Shown: in pieces, positions 1 through 7,135 of the stretch
Layout of the letters: each line of letters opens with the position of its first letter
Position numbering within the stretch: position 1 is the stretch's first letter
DNA from: Chitinophaga sp. sic0106
GTDB lineage: Bacteria; Bacteroidota; Bacteroidia; Chitinophagales; Chitinophagaceae
NCBI RefSeq assembly: GCF_019219075.1
Contig: NZ_JAHUWJ010000005.1
Location: 62,001 to 126,000, forward strand
Direction of reading: 5' to 3'
DNA: 64,000 nucleotides
The notes under the pieces: model-generated
What the model was told of the DNA's origin: nothing
What the model saw: only the letters and a program-made list of their open reading frames with translations
The model's database searches: none
Translations under genes and position numbers: made by a program

Positions 1-397
1 GGAAGGCGACTTCCCGAATACCACCGTGTTTGCACCACAACTCACCGCCATGAAAGACGGAGAGTATACCCTCACCGCCATCGGTAAACACAACTGTATG
101 GCCAGCGATAAGCTGACGGTAAAAGTGCTGAAACCAGTGATCCCGCCAACGGCATTTTCACCCAATGGTGATGGTATCAATGATACCTGGTTCATCAAAA
201 ACCTGGAGGACTACCCCGGTGCTACCGTAGAAGTATTTAACCGCTACGGCGCAAAAGTATTTCACAGTGCAGGGTATGGTACCCCATGGGATGGCTCGGC
301 CAAAGGAGGCGTGCTGCCGGTAGGTACTTACTACTACGTGATTAAACTGAAGAATGGATTCCAGCCACTGACAGGCTATGTAGCGATTTTGAAATAA
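1..397 (+). CDS. C-terminal end of a T9SS type B (gliding-motility-associated C-terminal domain) exported protein, partial
   Basis: The reading frame is open from base 2 to the stop at 395-397, so the gene starts outside the window; 131 residues are visible. The last ~85 residues have the pattern of the gliding-motility-associated CTD: a P-x-AFSPNGDGIND opening, a central VEVFNRYGAKVF strand, a PWDG turn and a closing GTYYYVIKL...GYVAILK. In Bacteroidota this domain is the signal for secretion through the type IX system and surface attachment. The preceding residues look like the end of an Ig-like or PKD-like module (GEYTLTAIGKHNC). PorP/SprF genes follow directly, the usual partner arrangement for type B cargo. 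What the missing N-terminal part does cannot be seen. Confidence 0.9.
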   Translation, partial: EGDFPNTTVFAPQLTAMKDGEYTLTAIGKHNCMASDKLTVKVLKPVIPPTAFSPNGDGINDTWFIKNLEDYPGATVEVFNRYGAKVFHSAGYGTPWDGSAKGGVLPVGTYYYVIKLKNGFQPLTGYVAILK

Positions 398-421
398 CAC
401 TAACACTATAAATACTGCGCA

Positions 422-1426
422 ATGAGAAAGAATTTTGTTGCATTGTTCCTGACGCTGTTGACCATCCTCGCTGCCCCGCGGCTGATGGCACAAACAGACC
501 CGCACTTTTCGCAATACTACGTGTATCCGTCGTGGTTAAACCCGGCGCTTACCGGAGCCTTTGATGGCGACTACCGCGTGGCGGCTGTATACCGCTCCCA
601 GTGGGGTAATATCAGTCCCTTCAAAACATATGGCATTGCTGCGGAAGTGCCTACCGCAAAAAATATAAACTTCGGTGCCAGTGTGCTGAACCAGGCTGCC
701 GGCGATGCTGGTTATAACTACACCACCGGCTACCTCAGCGCGGCTTATACCGGCGTAAAGCTGGATGCCAGCCACTATCACAACCTTACCTTCGGTTTGC
801 AGATAGGGTTTATGCAGCGCCGCTTCGATCCTGCCAGGTTCACTTTTGGTGAGCAATGGAATCCGGTTACCGGTTATAATCCATCCAATCCGCATACCGA
901 CGGGTTTACCCGTACCTCTGCCGGCAGCTTTGATGCAGGCGCAGGCGCCCTTTATTTCGATGGCACCCCCGGCAAAAAATACAACATCTACGGCGGTTTT
1001 TCAGTGATGCACCTCACCAGGCCTACCGACCAGTTCAGCGCCACCGGCGATGCGCGTATACCCATGCGCGTTACCGCACATGCCGGCGTAAAACTCAATA
1101 TAGATGATCGTTTTTCCCTAACGCCGAACGTGCTGTACCTGAAACAGGGGACTGCTTCTGAAAAAATGATCGGCGCATACGGACAATACAACGTAGCGCT
1201 GGATGCAGATGTGATGCTGGGACTCAACTACCGCTTTGAAGATGCGTTTACCACCCACGCCGGTTTCCTCTATAAAAACATGATGATGGGCATCAGCTAC
1301 GATATCACCACCTCCGACCTGTCGAAAATGTACCGGGGTAGCAACAGCTTTGAAATCTCCATCACTTTCATCGGCAGAAAAAAGGTGAAAACACCTGGTG
1401 TGGACTTCGTTTGTCCAAGATTGTAA
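422..1426 (+). CDS. PorP/SprF family type IX secretion membrane protein (first copy)
   Basis: 334 residues with an N-terminal signal peptide ending near LMAQ-TDPHFSQYY. The opening PHFSQYYVYPSWLNPALTGAF and the repeated alternating hydrophobic strands match the PorP/SprF family, predicted outer-membrane beta-barrels that work with T9SS and SprB-like adhesins. The chain ends in a short Lys-rich tail after a last SFEISITFIG strand, as expected for a barrel. It lies 24 nt after the T9SS cargo gene and 16 nt before an OmpA-family gene, so the cluster is probably one transcript. The family's role in anchoring or exporting the neighbouring cargo is known only in general terms; the specific partner here is inferred from adjacency. 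Confidence 0.92.
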   Translation: MRKNFVALFLTLLTILAAPRLMAQTDPHFSQYYVYPSWLNPALTGAFDGDYRVAAVYRSQWGNISPFKTYGIAAEVPTAKNINFGASVLNQAAGDAGYNYTTGYLSAAYTGVKLDASHYHNLTFGLQIGFMQRRFDPARFTFGEQWNPVTGYNPSNPHTDGFTRTSAGSFDAGAGALYFDGTPGKKYNIYGGFSVMHLTRPTDQFSATGDARIPMRVTAHAGVKLNIDDRFSLTPNVLYLKQGTASEKMIGAYGQYNVALDADVMLGLNYRFEDAFTTHAGFLYKNMMMGISYDITTSDLSKMYRGSNSFEISITFIGRKKVKTPGVDFVCPRL

Positions 1427-1442
1427 TCACAAAAACACCATC

Positions 1443-3446
1443 ATGAAGAAATTAATATTTACCACTGCCGCCACGCTGTTAATGGCCATGGCTGCCCAGG
1501 CGCAACTGGCCTATAACTACCTGCGCGCGGCAGATGATTACTATAAGAAGAATGATTATAACTCCGCAGCTACCTACTACGAAAAATACCTGGTAGCCAA
1601 AGGGAAATCCGTAAGACAGGAATCCTATAAGCCATATGTGGCTACTTCCGTATCAGCTGATCATAAGGCCAAGCCCACTGTCAGTAACGAACAGGAGGCT
1701 ACCTACAAACTGGCAGAAAGTTACCGGCTGCTGCATGATTACGAAAAGGCTGCACCGTATTACGCCAGCGTAATGGAAAGTAACCAGGCAGCGTATCCGC
1801 TGGCGGCATATTACTATGCTGTGTCCTTACGCGCACTTGGTAAATACGAGCTGGCAGGACAAGTGTTCCGTCAGTTTGCTGCCGCTTATACCGCGCAGGA
1901 TGAGTACACGACCGCAACCGAACGTGAAATCGCGAACCTCGGTTTTATCACGAAGGAGCTGTCAAAAAAAGATTTACATCTCTATAAAATAACAAAGGCA
2001 CCAACGGGCTTAAACGCCACTGGCGCCAGTTACGCACCACTGTGGCTGGGCCCCAACACATTGGTGTTTACGTCCACCCGACCGGATAATGCCAGCGATG
2101 ATCACGGTTTTATCAATCGACTTTACACAGCGGATTATGAAGCCGGCAACGCAGCCAATATTCACCTCCTTGGGCTGGAACAGCCGGCAGGCGTACATCA
2201 GGGCAGTGGTAGCGTATCCCCCGACGGGCAGGCGCTCTACTTCACCCGCTGGAATATTGAGCATGGCAAAAAGATCGCAAGCATATGGCTCTCCCGCAAA
2301 AGCGGCGACAGCTGGACCGCTCCGGTAGCATTACCGGAAGTAGTAAACCTCGCAGGCGCCAATACCCAACAACCGTTTGTAACGGCAGATGGTAAGTACC
2401 TGCTGTTCGCAAGCGACCGCACCGGCGGCAGCGGGGGATTTGACCTTTGGGCTGCCAGCCTGGATGGTAGCGGGTTGCCGACCACTGTCAGCAACCTTGG
2501 GGAAGTAATCAATACCGCCGGCAACGAGCAGGCGCCCTTCTATCATGCCACCACCGGTACCCTCGTATTTTCCGCCGATGGCCGCACCGGCATGGGGGGA
2601 TATGATTTCTTTAGTAGTCGCGGTACGGTAGGCAACTGGAAAACACCCGTAAACATGGGTGCTCCCGTGAATTCCGTGAAAGATGATATCTACTTCGGTA
2701 GTCGCAGTAACAACCGCAATCTCCTCGATGATGTGCTGCTGGGCTCCGACAGGGACGCCTCCTGCTGCCTGGAATTATTTTTCCTGCATAAGGACCGCGC
2801 ACCGCGGCAGCTCAGTGGTACTGTTGTTTCCTGCGAAGGTGGTACACCGGTAGCCGGTGCTACAGTGGTGGTGAAAGACCCTGCCAGCAACACGGTGGTG
2901 GCAACGCTCACTACTGGTAGCGATGGTACTTATGCTTATAGTATTCCGGAGTATACCAGTTTACAGGTAGATGCTAACGCCGCCGGCTATACGAACGGAT
3001 CGGGGCAGGTAAATGCACCCGAAGACCTGGATGCAGAATCACTGGCCACACCGGCCATCTGTATCACTCCGGTGGTGACGCCGCCGGCGCCGGTCACTCT
3101 AACAGACGTGTACTATGATTTTGACCAGGCCACCCTTAAATCCGAATCATTTACATCTCTTGACAAACTGGTAAGTATGTTAAACGAGCACCCGACTATG
3201 GAGATAGAACTGGGGGCACATACGGATAGTAAAGGGTCGGAGAAACATAACAGGAAGCTGTCGGAAGCCCGCGCTAAAAGCGTGGTGGACTACCTGATCA
3301 GCAAAGGTATTGATAAAGCGCGCCTGAGCTGGAAAGGCTTTGGAGCTTCCCTGCCGGTAGCGCCAAACACCCTGCCTGATGGCAGCGATAATCCGGAAGG
3401 CCGCGCCCTCAACAGGAGAACGACCTTCTCGATCCTCAAGCAATAA
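1443..3446 (+). CDS. OmpA family protein with TPR, PD40 propeller and carboxypeptidase-regulatory-like domains
   Basis: 667 residues. The start at 1443 is chosen because it gives a clean signal peptide (MKKLIFTTAATLLMAMAAQAQ); an upstream in-frame ATG at 1398 overlaps the previous gene and adds a non-signal stretch. Order: signal peptide, TPR-like helices (~20-180), WD40-like/PD40 propeller (~195-450, repeated TADGKYLLFASDR and SPDGQALYFTR strands), a carboxypeptidase-regulatory-like domain (~465-540), and an OmpA peptidoglycan-binding domain (~560-667, with GAHTDSKGSEKHNRKLSEAR carrying the Asp and Arg that bind diaminopimelate). This architecture is typical of PorE-like or SprF-partner proteins that tie outer-membrane machinery to the cell wall. 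It sits between two PorP/SprF genes. Confidence 0.92.
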   Translation: MKKLIFTTAATLLMAMAAQAQLAYNYLRAADDYYKKNDYNSAATYYEKYLVAKGKSVRQESYKPYVATSVSADHKAKPTVSNEQEATYKLAESYRLLHDYEKAAPYYASVMESNQAAYPLAAYYYAVSLRALGKYELAGQVFRQFAAAYTAQDEYTTATEREIANLGFITKELSKKDLHLYKITKAPTGLNATGASYAPLWLGPNTLVFTSTRPDNASDDHGFINRLYTADYEAGNAANIHLLGLEQPAGVHQGSGSVSPDGQALYFTRWNIEHGKKIASIWLSRKSGDSWTAPVALPEVVNLAGANTQQPFVTADGKYLLFASDRTGGSGGFDLWAASLDGSGLPTTVSNLGEVINTAGNEQAPFYHATTGTLVFSADGRTGMGGYDFFSSRGTVGNWKTPVNMGAPVNSVKDDIYFGSRSNNRNLLDDVLLGSDRDASCCLELFFLHKDRAPRQLSGTVVSCEGGTPVAGATVVVKDPASNTVVATLTTGSDGTYAYSIPEYTSLQVDANAAGYTNGSGQVNAPEDLDAESLATPAICITPVVTPPAPVTLTDVYYDFDQATLKSESFTSLDKLVSMLNEHPTMEIELGAHTDSKGSEKHNRKLSEARAKSVVDYLISKGIDKARLSWKGFGASLPVAPNTLPDGSDNPEGRALNRRTTFSILKQ

Positions 3447-3470
3447 CCGTTTACCTAAAAATTTAGTGAC

Positions 3471-4499
3471 ATGAAAAGAATTGTGTTTACAGGCTTGCTG
3501 ATATTAGGGCTGCATGTTGGTTACGGGCAACAGTTGCCACATTATACCCAGTATGTTATGAACCCGTTCATCATCAATCCGGCGGTAGCCGGCATTGAAA
3601 ACTACTGGGACCTGCGGCTGAGCCACCGGCACCAGTGGACGGGCATCAACGGCGCACCGGTGACCACCTACCTTACCCTCCATGGGCCACTGCAAAAATC
3701 CGACTATGCAGAGGCCTCACCTACCGGCTTTAACCCGGAAGGGGATAACCCGAGAGGGAAGGGGTATTGGCAGGACTACACCACACCACCGCCGCATGCG
3801 GGTATGGGTCTTACGATCTTAAATGATAAGGCTGGCCCGATAAACCGCTTTTCAATCACAGGGGCATATGCGCACCATGTGAATTTATCGCCCCGCACCA
3901 GTCTCAGCGCTGGTATAGGTTTAGGTATGCAACAGGTTTCGCTGGATACGCGCAAAGTGGAATTCTATGATCCCAACGATCCCACCATGGGCTCCGGCGG
4001 GATCCTGAACCGCTGGCGTCCGGATGTGAGTCTGGGCTTGTGGCTGTATTCGGCCGATTTCTTCATCGGCGCTTCCGCGCAAAATATAGTTCCGCAGAAA
4101 TTAGGTTTCGATAACGGCAAACTGGTGGGCGATTCAGTTTACCAGGGTAAACTGATACCCCACCTTTTTTTCACCACCGGCTACCGTTTATGGCTAAACG
4201 ACGATCTGAATGTAATGCCCAGCGTGATGATGAAGATGATCACGGCGGCGCCCATCAGCTTTGATGTGAATGCCCGGTTTATGTACCGCGACCGCTTCTG
4301 GTTCGGAGCATCCTATCGTATTAATGATGGGGTGGCCGGGATGTTCGGTGTCAACATCAGTTCGCTGGTCAATATTGGTTATTCCTATGACTACGCCGCC
4401 TCTTCGCTGAATGTAGTGAGCAAGGGATCGCATGAAATTATGATTGGCATATTACTGGGGAACCGCTATGGTGATACCTGTCCGCGAAACGTATGGTAA
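3471..4499 (+). CDS. PorP/SprF family type IX secretion membrane protein (second copy)
   Basis: 342 residues; signal peptide MKRIVFTGLLILGLHVGYGQ, then QLPHYTQYVMNPFIINPAVAG, the family hallmark (compare PHFSQYY...LNPALTG in the first copy). Further amphipathic strands continue to a final HEIMIGILLG. It starts 24 nt after the OmpA gene. The two PorP/SprF copies differ clearly in sequence, so they are not a recent duplication. Its role is inferred: an outer-membrane accessory for export or anchoring of the T9SS cargo at the left edge of the window. Confidence 0.92.
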   Translation: MKRIVFTGLLILGLHVGYGQQLPHYTQYVMNPFIINPAVAGIENYWDLRLSHRHQWTGINGAPVTTYLTLHGPLQKSDYAEASPTGFNPEGDNPRGKGYWQDYTTPPPHAGMGLTILNDKAGPINRFSITGAYAHHVNLSPRTSLSAGIGLGMQQVSLDTRKVEFYDPNDPTMGSGGILNRWRPDVSLGLWLYSADFFIGASAQNIVPQKLGFDNGKLVGDSVYQGKLIPHLFFTTGYRLWLNDDLNVMPSVMMKMITAAPISFDVNARFMYRDRFWFGASYRINDGVAGMFGVNISSLVNIGYSYDYAASSLNVVSKGSHEIMIGILLGNRYGDTCPRNVW

Positions 4500-4559
4500 A
4501 ATAAAATTCAATCAGCCAAATAATCACTAACAACTAAACACAAAAAACAAAACACAATT

Positions 4560-5153
4560 ATGAAAAAGTTAAGAAGCTTTGTGCCCTATGCACTGATCCT
4601 GTCCGCAGTAGTAATGTTCATGGTATCCTGTAGCAAGGATGGTGAGCCGGGACCAGCCGGGGCACAAGGCCCGGCTGGTACGAATGGAACACAGGGGCCT
4701 GCTGGTCCTAAAGGCGACACTGGTGCCAAAGGAGATACCGGCGTAGCCAATGTGATTTATTCTGCATGGCTGGATGTGCCATTTGCAGCAGATACCGTGC
4801 AGTATCCGGGTGGTGTAATTGATACCGTTGGCTGGTATGGCCAGATAGCAGTAGCTAAACTTACTGCTGATATGATCGGTAAGTCAGATGTAAAAGTATA
4901 CATCAATATGAATACACCTGCCAGCCCGCAGGTACTGGCATTACCATTCTACGGTAGTTTCTCTTTATTCAATTTGCTGGTGCCAGGCGGTATTATCCTG
5001 CAGTCAAATGTGCGTATTGGTACTGTGTCCGTAAATGGCACCAAATACCAGCAATACCGTTATATCCTTATTCCTGGTGGTGTGGCAGCTCGCAGCGTGA
5101 TTGACTGGAATAACTACGAGGCGGTAAAGGCTTATCTCAATCTTGTGGACTAA
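4560..5153 (+). CDS. Lipoprotein with a short collagen-like Gly-X-Y segment
   Basis: 197 residues. A hydrophobic leader ends in the lipobox VMFMVSC, so Cys-24 is the likely lipidated residue. It is followed at once by about twelve Gly-X-Y triplets (GEPGPAGAQGPAG ... GDTGAKGDTG), then a ~145-residue non-repetitive domain (VIYSAWLDVPFAAD onward) that I do not recognise beyond its occurrence after collagen-like stalks in Bacteroidota. Collagen-like triplets can form a trimeric stalk; with the lipid anchor this suggests a surface spacer holding the C-terminal domain away from the membrane. The 60-nt gap from the second PorP/SprF gene is compatible with the same transcript. Function is unknown. 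Confidence 0.85.
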   Translation: MKKLRSFVPYALILSAVVMFMVSCSKDGEPGPAGAQGPAGTNGTQGPAGPKGDTGAKGDTGVANVIYSAWLDVPFAADTVQYPGGVIDTVGWYGQIAVAKLTADMIGKSDVKVYINMNTPASPQVLALPFYGSFSLFNLLVPGGIILQSNVRIGTVSVNGTKYQQYRYILIPGGVAARSVIDWNNYEAVKAYLNLVD

Positions 5154-5180
5154 ACAACAAATAACATCTTAGAAACGGCA

Positions 5181-5200
5181 GTCCCTCTTTCCAGAGGGAC
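5181..5200 (+). terminator. Hairpin after the surface cluster, weak terminator
   Basis: Perfect 8-bp stem GTCCCTCT/AGAGGGAC with loop TTCC, 27 nt after the lipoprotein stop. There is no T-run after it, so intrinsic termination is uncertain; it could equally be an mRNA-stabilising 3' hairpin. Confidence 0.45.
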
Positions 5201-5247
5201 CCATCATTTCCCTCAAGGTAAAATCTATTCATTCATCGTATGATAAT

Positions 5248-5838
5248 ATGTGTATGCAGAAGTATAACCATCTTTCGGATCAGGAGTTAGTCCGATTGTA
5301 TCTAGCAGGCGACAACCCAGCCTTTACAGCATTGGTGCACAGACATAAGGATCGGATTTTTACAACCATAGTATTGCTGGTGAGAGACAAAGCCCTGGCA
5401 GAGGATTTTTTCCAGGAGGTTTTTATAAAGATCATCAATGCCCTGAAATCGGGACAGTATACGGATAATAACCGTTTTTGTCCGTGGGTGGTGCGTATCG
5501 CCCATAATTTTTGTATCAGTCATTTCCGCAAAGCGGAAACGCGGCATAATGTGATGACCAGCTTCAATGATGCCATTGGCGACAGCATGCATTACATGGA
5601 CTTTAGTCCGGAGCAGCGGTTGATTACCGGTGAGCGCTACCGCGAAATAGAGGATATGCTGGACCGCCTGCCGGCGGCACAGCGGGAAGCCCTGATCCTG
5701 CGGTATTACGCCGGGCTGAATTACCGGGAGATGGCGCAGACAGTAGGGATCAGTATTAATACCGCGTTGGGGCGTGTGCGTTATGCACTGATGAATTTAA
5801 GGCGGCAGATGGCCGCATCGGAAACAGCGATGTGCTAA
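5248..5838 (+). CDS. RNA polymerase sigma factor, ECF (sigma-70) family
   Basis: 196 residues. Region 2 spans ~10-80 (LVRLYLAGDNPAFTALVHRH, RDKALAEDFFQEVFIKI) and region 4 spans ~130-190 (LPAAQREALILRYYAGLNYREMAQTVGISINTALGRVRYAL), the standard two-domain ECF layout at normal length. A second ATG two codons downstream (5254) is an alternative start. No FecR-type or other anti-sigma gene is adjacent on either side, so how it is held inactive is not visible. It has its own strong terminator at 5881-5912 and is probably monocistronic. Confidence 0.93.
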   Translation: MCMQKYNHLSDQELVRLYLAGDNPAFTALVHRHKDRIFTTIVLLVRDKALAEDFFQEVFIKIINALKSGQYTDNNRFCPWVVRIAHNFCISHFRKAETRHNVMTSFNDAIGDSMHYMDFSPEQRLITGERYREIEDMLDRLPAAQREALILRYYAGLNYREMAQTVGISINTALGRVRYALMNLRRQMAASETAMC

Positions 5839-5880
5839 AGAGAACAAGTATCTGAAGCAACAATATCTTAGTATATTCGT

Positions 5881-5912
5881 TACCGGAATGGTTGCCATTC
5901 CGGTATTTTTTT
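5881..5912 (+). terminator. Rho-independent terminator after the ECF sigma gene
   Basis: Perfect 11-bp stem TACCGGAATGG/CCATTCCGGTA with loop TTG, followed directly by seven T residues (5906-5912). It lies 42 nt after the sigma factor stop. Confidence 0.92.
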
Positions 5913-5934
5913 AAGATACTGTTCAGATAATGCT

Positions 5935-7074
5935 ATGACCTGGAAAGGTATATTCCACACGATCCTGCTAATGGGGGTATTGCAGGGAGTCATATTGACG
6001 ATACTCCTGTTTGTTGCTGCCCGCAAGCGCCCCGCCAATCGCTACCTGGCGTGGACAATGGCTATTTTTACACTGGCCTGCTTTAACCTGCTGATCAATG
6101 AACTGCCCATATTCGATATTGCGGTGATCATCAATGTACTCTGCGCCATAGTGCCGGGCGTGCTGGTGATGCCGGTGGGGCCTTTGCTGTACTTTTATGT
6201 AGTGGCCTCCCTGCAACCTGGTTTCCGGCTTACAAAGCGGCGGCGCTGGCATTTTGCTCCTGTAATCATAGATGTAGGCGGACAGCTGGCAGCCATTATA
6301 TTTTTCAGTGGCGTATTGCTGGGCCTCCTGCCTAACCGCCCCGAACCCTGGGGGATTTTTATAGATACCTACAACCAATACGCAGATATTCCGCGCTGGA
6401 TGTCCGTAACCATTTACCTGGGGATCGCTTACCGCTACCTGCGGCAGTATAGAAACACAGGCCCATACAGCCAGTGGCTGCGCACCTTTTTACTGATCTT
6501 CCTGGGCTTTCAGACGATCTGGTTTATTTACCTGGTGCCTTATGTAATACCATCTCTCTCCAACCAACTGCTGGACCTTGTAGGCTGGGCACCTGTATAT
6601 ATACCGCTGGTAGCCCTCATTTACACACTGGGCATTAAAGGATTATTGGCCCCACCTAAACCGGAAGAAGTGCGTGCAGCCGTGAAGGTGGTTCCTCCAG
6701 CCAATTCAGATACTGTAGTGGCGCAACTTCAAAAAGCTATGGAAGAAGAGAAGCTCTACCTGCAGCCGGAACTTAATCTTTCCTTGTTATCGAAACATAC
6801 CGGCATAGCAGCCAAAACCATCTCCCTGGTATTAAACCAGCATGCCAACAAAAGCTTTAATGAGTTTGTGAATGGTTACCGCATTGCGGACTTCCAACAG
6901 AAAGTACAACAACCCGGATTTGAGCATATGACCCTGATGGGGGTGGCCTTCGAATCCGGCTTTAATTCACAGGCTACTTTTCAGCGGGCATTTAAACAAC
7001 AAACCGGCAGCAGCCCCACCGAATATTTGCGTCAGATTGCGGCAACAGGCCACGGTAAAGGAAATAAGGAGTGA
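5935..7074 (+). CDS. Membrane-anchored AraC family transcriptional regulator
   Basis: 379 residues. The first ~235 contain several hydrophobic spans (for example ILLMGVLQGVILTILLFVAA, IAVIINVLCAIVPGVLVM, LIFLGFQTIWFIYLVPYVI), consistent with about seven membrane segments. A linker with KPEEVRAAVKVVPP leads to an AraC double helix-turn-helix at ~275-370 (LSLLSKHTGIAAKTISLVLNQ, then MGVAFESGFNSQATFQRAFK and the family end motif TGSSPTEYLR). This is a common Bacteroidota design in which the membrane part is thought to sense a signal. The downstream M1 peptidase gene, 61 nt away and co-directional, may be a target, but nothing in the sequence proves it. Confidence 0.9.
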   Translation: MTWKGIFHTILLMGVLQGVILTILLFVAARKRPANRYLAWTMAIFTLACFNLLINELPIFDIAVIINVLCAIVPGVLVMPVGPLLYFYVVASLQPGFRLTKRRRWHFAPVIIDVGGQLAAIIFFSGVLLGLLPNRPEPWGIFIDTYNQYADIPRWMSVTIYLGIAYRYLRQYRNTGPYSQWLRTFLLIFLGFQTIWFIYLVPYVIPSLSNQLLDLVGWAPVYIPLVALIYTLGIKGLLAPPKPEEVRAAVKVVPPANSDTVVAQLQKAMEEEKLYLQPELNLSLLSKHTGIAAKTISLVLNQHANKSFNEFVNGYRIADFQQKVQQPGFEHMTLMGVAFESGFNSQATFQRAFKQQTGSSPTEYLRQIAATGHGKGNKE

Positions 7075-7135
7075 TCAAATCCGGATTTGAGTAGGTGCAC
7101 GTCCGCATAATCATTTATTTACACTTAAAAAAAGT

